11,810 bases of DNA from UBA3210 sp963623095 (GTDB lineage: Bacteria; Bacillota_I; Bacilli_A; RFN20; CAG-449), in the NCBI GenBank assembly GCA_963623095.1, contig CAVFKD010000036.1, positions 1-11,810 on the forward strand. The letters run 5' to 3'. The position numbers and the translations under genes are program-made. Below the pieces are notes generated by a model that saw only the letters and a program-made list of their open reading frames with translations, searched no databases and had not been told where the DNA came from. This document shows positions 1 through 7,267 of this stretch, one piece after another (within the stretch, counting starts at the first letter, position 1; each line of letters begins with the position of its first letter).

Positions 1-90
1 TTATTATTAGTGTCGGGAGATTATTCTTCCGATAACTTAGTAGATAAGGACTTAAATACTAGAGCAAGAAGAAAAGCTCTTCTGACTTAA
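1..90 (+). CDS. possible 3' end of an unidentified CDS
   Basis: Frame 1 is open from the window edge for 29 codons and ends in TAA at 88-90; the other two forward frames are closed almost at once. The peptide ends ...DKDLNTRARRKALLT, basic and hydrophilic, with AT-rich codons like the neighbours. I do not recognise it; it does not resemble the C-terminus of TlyA or ArgR, the usual genes upstream of recN in Bacilli. An open stretch of this length is only mildly unusual at this base composition, and strong hairpins lie inside it, so it could instead be the 3' part of a structured RNA. Confidence 0.3.
   Translation, partial: LLLVSGDYSSDNLVDKDLNTRARRKALLT
11..34 (+). other. stable hairpin of unknown role
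   Basis: TCGGGAGA (13-20) and TCTTCCGA (25-32) pair over 8 bp with one G-U and a TTAT loop; two more pairs (11-12 with 33-34) extend it. This is GC-rich for the region. No T-tract follows, so it is not a terminator. Weaker hairpins follow at 38-61 and 67-83. It either lies in the end of a coding region or belongs to an unrecognised structured RNA entering from the left edge. Confidence 0.35.
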
Positions 91-161
91 AGTGAGGTCT
101 TGAATTGAACGATATTATTACGTTAATTTTAATACTAATGATACTTTGTGAAATTAACAAA

Positions 162-193
162 AAAGAGCATCACTCAAATAATGATTCTTTTTA
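162..193 (+). terminator. probable Rho-independent terminator upstream of recN
   Basis: The arm at 162-172 (AAAGAGCATCA) pairs with 182-192 (TGATTCTTTTT) over 11 positions with one mismatch and one G-U, around a 9-base loop. The 3' arm itself supplies the T-run. It would end transcription of whatever lies at the left edge, about 70 bases after the stop at 90. The stem is AT-rich, so confidence is moderate. Confidence 0.5.
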
Positions 194-254
194 GTTATCA
201 AAGATTAACCAAAGTCCTTGTTTACAAATCTAGTTTTATAATATAGAAATAATT

Positions 255-284
255 TTGTCAAAACTAAAAATTTTTAATTACAAT
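255..284 (+). promoter_or_regulatory. probable sigma-A promoter of recN
   Basis: TTGTCA (255-260, 5/6 to consensus) and TACAAT (279-284, 5/6) are 18 bases apart. Transcription would start near 291, giving a leader of about 44 bases before the recN start. A TATAAT at 237-242 has no -35 at a suitable distance. The rest of 91-334 holds only the terminator at 162-193 and AT-rich sequence without other recognisable signals; no LexA-type box was seen. Confidence 0.45.
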
Positions 285-334
285 AAGTGAATTAGAATAT
301 CAGATTTGATAAAATGTTTAAGAGGTTTAAATTT

Positions 335-2014
335 ATGTTGGAACATTTAATTATTAAAAACTTTGCAATTATTCAAGATATCGAAATTGAATTTAATAAA
401 GGCATGAATGTAATTTTAGGTGAAACTGGTGCAGGTAAATCTATTATTATCGATGCAATCAATTTATTAAGAGGAGAAAAATCTTCTTTTGATAAAATTA
501 GAAATGGTGAAACAAAAGCTTTTATTGAAGGTACTTTTATTGTTTCTAATAAAACTAAAGATTTAATTAATTCTGAATATGAAGATTTAATTGAAGATGA
601 TAATACTTTAATTGTATCTAGAACCTTGGATATCAATAATAAATCAACATGTAAAGTAAATATGCATACTTTTCCTTTAAGTGGCTTAAGAACCTTAATG
701 GAAAGCGTATTAGATATTCATTCTCAACATAAAGATAATTCTTATTTTGATGAAACAAAACAAATATCTTTACTAGATCAATATATTCTTAAATTAAAAT
801 CTAAAGATATTGATAAACTATTATATGTTAATAAAGAAAATATTATTAATAAATATAAATTAGAATACAAAGAGTATTTATCTTTGCTTAAAGAATATAA
901 AACCTTAAAAGAAGATAAATTGTCTTCTGATGATATTGAATATCTTTCTTATCAAGTAGATGAACTAGAAAAGGCTAATATTCAAGAAAATGAAATTGAA
1001 GAGATTGATGAAGAACTAAGGGAATTAGAATCATTTGAAAAAATAGCCGATATATTCACCAAATTCAATGACGAGTACAATTATGCCTCATCTCATCTTT
1101 ACGAGGCTAAACAAGCCTTAAATAAGCTAAATTCTGATAAATACGAAGAAAAGAAAGAGAAGTTTATCTCTAATTATTATGAATTAGAAGATTCATATAA
1201 TGAATTAAATGATATTTTTTCTTCTTTGAGCAATGATATGTCTAGACTTGATTATCTTAAAGAAAGAAAATCATTATTAAATAAATTAAAAAGAAAATAT
1301 GGTAATACCTCTAGTGAAATTCTTTCTAAGTTTGAAGAAATGAAAAAGGTATTAGAGTTACAAGGAGATTATGAATATAATCTTTCTAAGATGGAAGAAA
1401 ATATTTCTTTAAAAGAAAATCAATTAAAATCTCAATGCGAATTATTAAATAAACTTAGAGATGAAGGTGGTAAATTGCTTATTAAAGAAGTCAATAAAGA
1501 GCTTTCTGATATCGGTTTAGAGAATGCTGAATTCGCTTTAAATAGTGTTATAAATGATGATTTTACTATAAATGGTAATCAAACTATTACCTTTATTTTA
1601 AAAGCTAATAAAGGTGGTAAATTCCTTTCTTTAAATAAAACTGCTTCATTAGGTGAAACAAGTAGAATTAATTTAGCTTTAAAGAATGTCTTTAATAAAT
1701 TAGATCCAGTAGAAACTATTATCTTTGATGAAATAGATACAGGTATATCTGGTGAAATTGGAAATAAAGTTGGTATTAAAGTTCATGATATATCTAAATA
1801 TTCTCAAGCATTAGTTATTTCTCATTTACCATCCATGGTAAGTTCTGGAGATTATCATTATTTTGTTTCTAAGAGTGTAAAAGATGATATTACTTCTTCT
1901 CATATAGAACAAATTGATGGTGATAGATTAATTAAAGAACTAGCCAAGATGATATCAGGAAATAAGGTAACTAATGAATCATTAGCCTTAGCTAAATCAA
2001 TGTTAAATAAATAA
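335..2014 (+). CDS. recN: DNA repair protein RecN (SMC-like ATPase)
   Basis: RecN is an SMC-family ATPase that acts early at DNA double-strand breaks and holds ends for RecA-dependent repair. The start chosen is ATG 335 (MLEHLIIKNF...), which matches the family N-terminus and has AAGAGG (320-325) 9 bases upstream; the in-frame ATG at 314 has no ribosome binding site. The protein has 559 residues, normal for the family. Walker A GETGAGKS is at residues 29-36, a Lys/Glu-rich coiled coil fills the centre (roughly 160-380), Walker B IIFDE is at 462-466 followed by the D-loop, and the H-loop SHLPS is near 496-500. The ABC signature reads ASLGE (438-441 for SLGE) instead of the usual ASGGE, an odd change in a key motif; the frame is intact, so it is not a sequencing shift. 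It is transcribed alone, between its own promoter and terminator. Confidence 0.95.
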   Translation: MLEHLIIKNFAIIQDIEIEFNKGMNVILGETGAGKSIIIDAINLLRGEKSSFDKIRNGETKAFIEGTFIVSNKTKDLINSEYEDLIEDDNTLIVSRTLDINNKSTCKVNMHTFPLSGLRTLMESVLDIHSQHKDNSYFDETKQISLLDQYILKLKSKDIDKLLYVNKENIINKYKLEYKEYLSLLKEYKTLKEDKLSSDDIEYLSYQVDELEKANIQENEIEEIDEELRELESFEKIADIFTKFNDEYNYASSHLYEAKQALNKLNSDKYEEKKEKFISNYYELEDSYNELNDIFSSLSNDMSRLDYLKERKSLLNKLKRKYGNTSSEILSKFEEMKKVLELQGDYEYNLSKMEENISLKENQLKSQCELLNKLRDEGGKLLIKEVNKELSDIGLENAEFALNSVINDDFTINGNQTITFILKANKGGKFLSLNKTASLGETSRINLALKNVFNKLDPVETIIFDEIDTGISGEIGNKVGIKVHDISKYSQALVISHLPSMVSSGDYHYFVSKSVKDDITSSHIEQIDGDRLIKELAKMISGNKVTNESLALAKSMLNK

Positions 2015-2019
2015 TTATA

Positions 2020-2061
2020 ACTATCATTAAGCCTGAATTAAGGCTTTAATGGTAGTTTTTT
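2020..2061 (+). terminator. Rho-independent terminator of recN
   Basis: The arm at 2020-2034 (ACTATCATTAAGCCT) pairs with 2041-2056 around the loop GAATTA, with one G-U and one bulged T, followed by a run of Ts to 2061. It lies 5 bases after the recN stop and separates recN from the surface-protein operon. Confidence 0.92.
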
Positions 2062-2073
2062 AGTGTGAAAATA

Positions 2074-2103
2074 TTGAAATATGTATACAAAATTTAGTAT
2101 TAT
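2074..2103 (+). promoter_or_regulatory. probable promoter of the surface-protein operon
   Basis: TTGAAA (2074-2079) and TATTAT (2098-2103) are separated by 18 bases, with a start expected near 2110. It follows the recN terminator directly, so the operon should be expressed independently of recN. Palindromes inside the spacer and just past the expected start suggest repressor control. Confidence 0.5.
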
Positions 2104-2129
2104 ATTTCGGAATGTATACATAGTATACA
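2082..2129. promoter_or_regulatory. putative operator: TGTATACA palindromes
   Basis: The perfect 8-bp palindrome TGTATACA occurs at 2082-2089, inside the promoter spacer, and at 2113-2120, just after the expected start, where it extends to the 10-bp palindrome ATGTATACAT (2112-2121). A third copy with one change, AGTATACA, is at 2122-2129. The first two are centred 31 bp apart, about three helical turns. This layout fits binding by a dimeric repressor that blocks or loops the promoter; the regulator is not in the window and I cannot name it. Confidence 0.45.
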
Positions 2130-2144
2130 AGGAAGGAGAACTAT

Positions 2145-2936
2145 ATGAAAAAATATACTTATCAATTATTAAGTTCTATTTTATGCTTAGTTGTAAGTTT
2201 GTTTTTAGTTGTATGTTCTACCCTTGCTTGGTTCACTATTAACGATACTGGTAGCGCATCTGGATTAGTAATGAGTGTCGCGGATGGCAATAATTTAATT
2301 AAAGAAATTACTTATTATGATTTAACAAGTGATACTAATTTTTCTTATTTCCAAATTGGTGATGTAAATACTACTGGCACAATGAATCCATATAATAACG
2401 GCACAACAACAGATGTTACTGTTACTAGTATTTTAATGAAAATAGAATTGAATAGTTCATCCAATGTTACTTCCTTAAAATTAGTTTCAACAGCGACAGA
2501 ATATTTAGGTGAGTCATCAGGATTATATGATAAATATTTATCTGGAGATGATGCTGAATTAGATGATAAAGGTAACTGTACTCATGAATTTAGTTTATCT
2601 TCAATTATTGGTTTTAAACGTTGTTATTTAAATAGTGAAAATAAATTATATTCTGATTCAACTTGTTCAACTTTAATTACTGATTCAACAAATTCTTCTT
2701 TAGATTTATTTGTTGATACTTCTACATATAAATTAAAAAATCCTAATGAAATTTCTATTATAAGCACTGAAGAGGAAACTGAATTTATTTACTTATTTGT
2801 CTCTTATTCAGAAACATTAGTCGAACAAATTTATTCAATTAATCTATCTAATAGTTCAGGTTTAGGTGCTTATTATGGTGACCCTATTAAATATGTTAGT
2901 GATTTTTCATTAACTATTGATGGAAAGGCGGCTTAA
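2145..2936 (+). CDS. secreted surface protein with SipW/TasA-type signal peptide
   Basis: This 263-residue protein starts with a Lys/Tyr n-region and a hydrophobic core (about 8-26) ending in CSTLAWFTIND. An Ala-x-Phe or Trp-Phe shortly after the core is typical of SipW-processed TasA/camelysin-type proteins, so cleavage is expected after A28, before WF (29-30). The mature part is acidic, rich in Ser, Thr and Asn, apparently all beta, with no sorting motif, repeat or second membrane segment. It looks like an extracellular fibre or matrix component, but similarity to TasA is convincing only at the N-terminus. A Cys (C24) in the signal core is not in a canonical lipobox. AAGGAGA (2133-2139) precedes the start at good spacing. 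It is the first gene of a two-gene operon; no sipW is present here. Confidence 0.8.
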   Translation: MKKYTYQLLSSILCLVVSLFLVVCSTLAWFTINDTGSASGLVMSVADGNNLIKEITYYDLTSDTNFSYFQIGDVNTTGTMNPYNNGTTTDVTVTSILMKIELNSSSNVTSLKLVSTATEYLGESSGLYDKYLSGDDAELDDKGNCTHEFSLSSIIGFKRCYLNSENKLYSDSTCSTLITDSTNSSLDLFVDTSTYKLKNPNEISIISTEEETEFIYLFVSYSETLVEQIYSINLSNSSGLGAYYGDPIKYVSDFSLTIDGKAA

Positions 2937-2938
2937 TT

Positions 2939-5008
2939 ATGGTAAAGAAATTAATTTTATCTTTAGGTGCTTTAGCTATCTCAATTGTATTTATATTCTG
3001 TACTTGTTTTTCTTGGTTTGTTGATAATAACACTAAAAAGACAACAATTGATGGATCAACACCTACCGCTTATTATAAATCCGGAGATGGAAGTAAAGAT
3101 AATCCTTATGTAATCGCAAAACCTATTCATTTATACAACTTTGCTTGGTTACAATATATGGGTACATATAATAAAACTGATAGTGATGGTAACCTCATTC
3201 AAACATATTTTAAAATTGAATCTGAAGATACTGATGATAATGGCAATTCCATCTTAGATATGAGCAATTCTAAATATTCTATATTACCTCCAATAGGTAC
3301 TGAATCAAATCCATTTGTTGGTAATTTTGATGGTAATAATACTATTATTACAGGTTTAACTACTGCGTCTAATGGCTTTAGTACTATGCCTGCATCAGTT
3401 AAATCTTATAGCGAACCTCATATTTTAGGCTTCTTTGGTTATGTTGGAGAAACATCATCTGAAATTACAGGTTATGATACTTCAATAAATACTATTTCTA
3501 ATTTATATATTGATGATTATGCAGTAAAGAATACTTCTAACTCAGTTAATGTTTTAGTAGGTTTACTCGCAGGTTATGCGAACGCTCAAATAAATAATAG
3601 TGGTGTCTTAACTGCGCAATTTGATTTAGTAAGTGGTACTACTAAATATTCTACCTACGACAAAATCTCTAAATATGCTTTAGTTGGTGATTATAATAAA
3701 GATAATTTTAATTGGAATCCAACTTCTGAAAGTGGAGGATCAGGAACTGATTATGGAACAAGTACTGATCTTCGAGACCTTTATGTGAAATTGCAATCGA
3801 CTGACATCAAAGAGACAATTGGAAAGACTACTGCTGTTCCATTTCATTTTGATAGCTCCTCTACTTTGATTGAAGGTGCAGGAAGTAAGTCAATCACAAG
3901 CAGTGGAAAAGGCCTCACTGTAAGTTATGCTTCATCATTACCTGTTTCATCTACTGGTACAAATATTGGTTATTATTCTGGTGGAGAAATAAAATTGTAT
4001 GAGGATTATTTTAATAGTTCATCTACATCTAAAGTTGTCAATTTTGATAATATGAAAACTGCAGGAAATTCGCAAATTTTAGTAGATGATGATACAGATC
4101 ATATTAATAAAATTAAAGCATATTTAAAAGAAAAAGTCTCTGATACTCATTACAGAGGTGATACAGCAATGGTGTTATCAGGTACATATTTTGGTGATGG
4201 AGCTACAAAAACAGCTTTCCCAAGTAGTAATAACCATTATCTTTTTGTCAAAGATGCAAAAGTTGGAAATTGGAGCGGGGATTTATTTATTCCTGCTAGA
4301 GGTATCTGGGTAGCGCCTACTAAGCCTGGACGCTTTGAATTTGTAGCTATAAACACAAAAAATGATGGATCCCTTACTAACGCTAGTATATCAATTTTTC
4401 GTTTAAAAAGAAGTAAAGCAAAGGATTATTCTACTGGTTTTTCTAATACCACATATATGCAACAAAATGATTTTACAAACGATATGGCTGGTTGTACTAT
4501 ATATGGTGGAACTAATGCATATGTCCCTTATTATTATGGTGTAGATGTTAGCCAAGAGGATATCGATAACGGTTATGAATTTTTTATTACAAAATATAAC
4601 TCTTCTGTTTCTACTGCAATTCCTTATATTGTTTATATTGATATAGGTACAACAGGAGAATCTACCACACCGGATCCTGATACTAATGATAGTGAAATTG
4701 ACTTTGTTTATTTTAAAAAAGATTCTTCATCTGGAGAACAAAAAGATATTTTAGAGCCAATCAAAACTAAAAATACTGATGGTACTTATTCTACTAATGG
4801 TAATTATAAATACTCAGATGCATATTTCAGCGTAGATGGTACTTCTACTGCAGCATTTAAAGTTCAATTTAAGAGAACCTTAGCTAGTGGTGCAACTGAA
4901 ACTATTACTTTATATTATTACTTTACACCTAGTGTAGCTATTACTGTTACTCCTAATAAGAGTGATGTAGCTACTTCTTCATCTACTGAATTAATCGGAG
5001 GTAATTAA
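2939..5008 (+). CDS. large secreted surface protein, probable beta-helix adhesin
   Basis: This 689-residue protein has an N-terminus parallel to its neighbour: a hydrophobic segment (about 4-24) ending CTCFSWFVDNN, so SipW-type cleavage after S25 is likely. Residues 53-75 (DNPYVIAKPIHLYNFAWLQ) and the stretch ILPPIGTESNPFVGNFDGN (115-133) followed by TIITGL have the pattern of GLUG-like right-handed beta-helix surface proteins of gut Firmicutes; GFFGYVG (164-170) and NTISNLYI (184-191) continue it. The C-terminal half is Ser/Thr/Asn-rich and unassigned. No LPXTG motif, C-terminal membrane segment or cell-wall repeat is present, so anchoring is unexplained. It begins 2 bases after the upstream stop, with AAGGCGG (2925-2931) inside the end of that gene, so the two are co-translated and probably act together at the cell surface. 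Confidence 0.8.
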   Translation: MVKKLILSLGALAISIVFIFCTCFSWFVDNNTKKTTIDGSTPTAYYKSGDGSKDNPYVIAKPIHLYNFAWLQYMGTYNKTDSDGNLIQTYFKIESEDTDDNGNSILDMSNSKYSILPPIGTESNPFVGNFDGNNTIITGLTTASNGFSTMPASVKSYSEPHILGFFGYVGETSSEITGYDTSINTISNLYIDDYAVKNTSNSVNVLVGLLAGYANAQINNSGVLTAQFDLVSGTTKYSTYDKISKYALVGDYNKDNFNWNPTSESGGSGTDYGTSTDLRDLYVKLQSTDIKETIGKTTAVPFHFDSSSTLIEGAGSKSITSSGKGLTVSYASSLPVSSTGTNIGYYSGGEIKLYEDYFNSSSTSKVVNFDNMKTAGNSQILVDDDTDHINKIKAYLKEKVSDTHYRGDTAMVLSGTYFGDGATKTAFPSSNNHYLFVKDAKVGNWSGDLFIPARGIWVAPTKPGRFEFVAINTKNDGSLTNASISIFRLKRSKAKDYSTGFSNTTYMQQNDFTNDMAGCTIYGGTNAYVPYYYGVDVSQEDIDNGYEFFITKYNSSVSTAIPYIVYIDIGTTGESTTPDPDTNDSEIDFVYFKKDSSSGEQKDILEPIKTKNTDGTYSTNGNYKYSDAYFSVDGTSTAAFKVQFKRTLASGATETITLYYYFTPSVAITVTPNKSDVATSSSTELIGGN

Positions 5009-5013
5009 TACTT

Positions 5014-5046
5014 AGCTTATAGATTTAACAGTCTATAAGCTTTTTA
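5014..5046 (+). terminator. Rho-independent terminator of the surface-protein operon
   Basis: AGCTTATAGA (5014-5023) and TCTATAAGCT (5032-5041) form a perfect 10-bp stem around an 8-base loop, followed directly by Ts. It lies 5 bases after the stop of the large surface protein. Confidence 0.92.
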
Positions 5047-5067
5047 TTTACTTTACATAATTGTAAT
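5047..5067. repeat. dif-like half site upstream of dinB
   Basis: These 21 bases match 8681-8701 at 20 positions. They include the complete XerD-type arm ACTTTACATAA (5050-5060, identical to 8684-8694) and a centre TTGTAA, against TAGTAA in the real site. The following 11 bases (from 5067) share almost nothing with the XerC arm, so this is at best half of a dif site. TTACA and TGTAA within it (5053-5066) also form a small dyad, so a transcription factor site is an alternative. Confidence 0.4.
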
Positions 5068-5089
5068 AAAATAGATATTTTGTTATTAT
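5061..5089 (+). promoter_or_regulatory. probable promoter of dinB-xerD
   Basis: TTGTAA (5061-5066) and TATTAT (5084-5089) are 17 bases apart, and the -10 is extended by TG at 5081-5082. The start would fall near 5096, leaving a very short leader before the ATG at 5109. The -35 lies inside the dif-like half site, so a protein bound there could affect transcription. Confidence 0.45.
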
Positions 5090-5108
5090 ATTTTTTGAGG
5101 TGATAAGA

Positions 5109-6287
5109 ATGGCAAAAGTAATTATGCATATAGACTTAAATGCTTTTTTTGCTACTGCAGAAACTATAAAAGATCCTTCATTAGAAGGTAAACCTTTAGT
5201 TGTCGCAGGTACATCTAGAAGAGGAATTGTTTCTACTGCATCTTATGAAGCAAGAGCTTATGGTATTCATTCCGCTATGCCTACTTATCAAGCTAGACAG
5301 TTATGTTCTGATTTAGTTATTCTTCCAGGAGATTATGAATATTATCAAAAATTATCTAATCAATTCTTTGAATATATCAGGAGTTATTCTCCTATTGTTG
5401 AACCTGCATCTATTGATGAAGGATATGTAGATATAACTGAACAAATATCTAAAGTAAATGATCCTATGAAGTATTTAAAAGATATACAAAATGGATTATA
5501 TGAAAAAACTAAATTAAAATGTTCTATTGGTATAGGACCAACTAAGTTTTTAGCTAAGATGGCTTCTGATATGAAAAAACCTATGGGTATAACTATTATT
5601 AGAAGAAAAGATATTCAAAAGATATTATGGCCTTTACCAATAAAAGATATGTATGGAATAGGTAAAAAGACTTATCCTCGATTAGAAGCTTTAGGTATTT
5701 ATAAAATAGGTGATTTTGCCACTAGTGAATCATTAGAAGTAAAAAGATTATTAGGTAAAAGTTATGATACTTATAAAGCTTGGGCTAATGGTTATGGTAG
5801 TGATGAAGTTATTACAGAACCAAGTGATCCTAAATCAATCGGGAATTCTAGAACATTTCTTTATGATACTAATGATTATGATGAAATAAGAGAAATGATT
5901 TTTATGTTATCTAAAGAAGTATCTTTAAGAGCCAAAGAAGAAAATAAAATAGGTACTACTATTACATGTGTTGTTAAAGATACAGATTTTAAAAATAATT
6001 CTAGAAGTATTACTTTAAAAGATGCATCTAATGAATTTGATGTTATCTTTAATACTTGTTTAAGTTTATATGAAAAGAACTTTTTAGATCTTGATATAAG
6101 ACTTGTTGGAGTTACTTTATCTAACTTAAAAGAGAAGAAAGATGTCTATGTTCAAATGGATTTATTTTCTATGAAACAAGAACAAGAAAAGCATAAAACA
6201 AGATTATTAATTAATTCATTTAATAGATGTTTTGATAAAGATGTATTTATGATGTGTAGTGATATAACTAGCAAGGAGAAGAAATAA
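5109..6287 (+). CDS. dinB: Y-family DNA polymerase IV
   Basis: This is an error-prone translesion polymerase of 392 residues. The start is ATG 5109 (MAKVIMHIDLNAFF), preceded by GAGGTGA (5097-5103) at ideal spacing; the in-frame GTG at 5100 lies within this binding site and is rejected. Catalytic carboxylates are D9 in HIDLNAFF and D103/E104 in PASIDEGY; F14 sits at the steric-gate position that excludes ribonucleotides. A helix-hairpin-helix thumb segment (MYGIGKKTYPRL) lies near residue 180, and the little-finger domain fills the C-terminal third. QMDLF (349-353) is a clean sliding-clamp binding motif, followed by a roughly 40-residue tail. xerD begins 3 bases downstream, with its ribosome binding site inside the end of dinB, so the two are one operon. 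Confidence 0.95.
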   Translation: MAKVIMHIDLNAFFATAETIKDPSLEGKPLVVAGTSRRGIVSTASYEARAYGIHSAMPTYQARQLCSDLVILPGDYEYYQKLSNQFFEYIRSYSPIVEPASIDEGYVDITEQISKVNDPMKYLKDIQNGLYEKTKLKCSIGIGPTKFLAKMASDMKKPMGITIIRRKDIQKILWPLPIKDMYGIGKKTYPRLEALGIYKIGDFATSESLEVKRLLGKSYDTYKAWANGYGSDEVITEPSDPKSIGNSRTFLYDTNDYDEIREMIFMLSKEVSLRAKEENKIGTTITCVVKDTDFKNNSRSITLKDASNEFDVIFNTCLSLYEKNFLDLDIRLVGVTLSNLKEKKDVYVQMDLFSMKQEQEKHKTRLLINSFNRCFDKDVFMMCSDITSKEKK

Positions 6288-6290
6288 TAT

Positions 6291-7178
6291 ATGGATATAA
6301 GTGACGCTAAAAGTTTATTTCTTCAATATATCATCGTAGAGAAGGGTTTATCGAAAGCTACGATAAATTGCTATAACGAAGATTTAAAGTCGTTCTTTCG
6401 CTTTAAAAAAGCCAAAAAAGTAGAAGAATTAGATTATAAAGATATTGATAATTACATTATCTTTCTTTCTGATGATGATAAAGCACCTAAAACTATTATA
6501 AGAAGAGCGACAACTATTCGTAGTTTCTTTAACTTCTTACAAAAAGAAAACTATATGTCTCATGAATCTACATTGGTAGAAATGCCTAAACTTGGTCATT
6601 CTTTACCACATGTATTATCATCTGAAGAAATAGAGGCTTTATTTAACGCTCCTAACATGGAGAAAAAAGAAGGTATTCGCGATAGAGCGATGTTAGAAGT
6701 AATGTATGCTTCTGGACTTAGAGTAAGTGAATTATTATCTTTAAAATTATCGCAGTATTCTTCATCTTTAAATTGTTTAAAAATATATGGTAAAGGTAAC
6801 AAAGAAAGAATGGTACCAATTGGTGATTATGCATTAGATTATTTAAATAAATATTTGACTGAAGTTAGAGAATTTAATGTTGGTCATAGAAGTGATTTTG
6901 TTTTCTTAAATAAAGCAGGTAAACCAATTACTAGGCAATATTTCTGGCAACAAATAAAAAAATATGGAGAAGAGGCAGGAATTAAACAAAGTATTTCACC
7001 ACATACTTTAAGACATAGCTTCGCGACTCATTTACTTGAAAATGGCGCGGATTTAAGAATGGTACAAGATATGTTAGGTCATTCTAAGATATCAACAACT
7101 CAAATATATACTCATGTTTCAAGTAAACGTATATTATCAATTTACGATCAAGTTATGAATAAAGAAGATGATGAATAA
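6291..7178 (+). CDS. xerD: site-specific tyrosine recombinase XerD
   Basis: XerD, normally with XerC, resolves chromosome dimers at dif in the terminus. The 295 residues contain an N-terminal SAM-like core-binding domain (about 1-90) and a C-terminal catalytic domain. The full catalytic set is visible: R144 (SGLRVSE), K168 (GKGNKER), H238 and R241 (SPHTLRHSFA), H264 (LGHSKISTTQ) and the nucleophile Y273 (IYTH). XerC and XerD are hard to separate by eye, but the following deoB is the arrangement seen with xerD (ripX) in Bacillus. The start has AAGGAG (6273-6278) 12 bases upstream, rather far, so translation may be coupled to dinB. A good dif site lies about 1.5 kb downstream. No integrase-specific extension or att site suggests a mobile element. 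Confidence 0.93.
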   Translation: MDISDAKSLFLQYIIVEKGLSKATINCYNEDLKSFFRFKKAKKVEELDYKDIDNYIIFLSDDDKAPKTIIRRATTIRSFFNFLQKENYMSHESTLVEMPKLGHSLPHVLSSEEIEALFNAPNMEKKEGIRDRAMLEVMYASGLRVSELLSLKLSQYSSSLNCLKIYGKGNKERMVPIGDYALDYLNKYLTEVREFNVGHRSDFVFLNKAGKPITRQYFWQQIKKYGEEAGIKQSISPHTLRHSFATHLLENGADLRMVQDMLGHSKISTTQIYTHVSSKRILSIYDQVMNKEDDE

Positions 7179-7209
7179 CTATAGATCAAGTTTCCAAAAA
7201 TAAAAAACA

Positions 7210-7239
7210 TTAGCATAAACTAACTTTATATGCTAGAAT
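7210..7239 (+). promoter_or_regulatory. probable deoB promoter overlaid by an inverted repeat
   Basis: TTAGCA (7210-7215, weak -35) and TAGAAT (7234-7239) are 18 bases apart, and the -10 is extended by TG at 7231-7232. The arms TAGCATA (7211-7217) and TATGCTA (7229-7235) form a perfect 7-bp inverted repeat with an 11-base spacer that covers the -35 and the edge of the -10. No T-run follows, so it is more likely an operator than a terminator for xerD. Regulator unknown. Confidence 0.42.
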
Positions 7240-7267
7240 AAAGAATGCAAAGGAGATAAATAATTTT

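Noticed and set aside
314..334. Earlier ATG for recN at 314
   Set aside because: It has no ribosome binding site, while ATG 335 has AAGAGG at good spacing and gives the normal RecN N-terminus.
373..636. Open frame on the - strand inside recN
   Set aside because: It lies wholly within recN opposite a well-supported coding frame, with no ribosome binding site or recognisable product.
2208..2222. Lipoprotein signal in the small surface protein
   Set aside because: The residue before C24 is Val, not Gly/Ala/Ser, and the AWF context points to SipW-type cleavage instead.
5100..5108. GTG start for dinB at 5100
   Set aside because: The GTG is part of the GAGGTGA ribosome binding site of the ATG at 5109, and family members begin at the later residue.
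6596..6802. Open frame on the - strand inside xerD
   Set aside because: Shadow of the xerD reading frame; no known motif or start signal.
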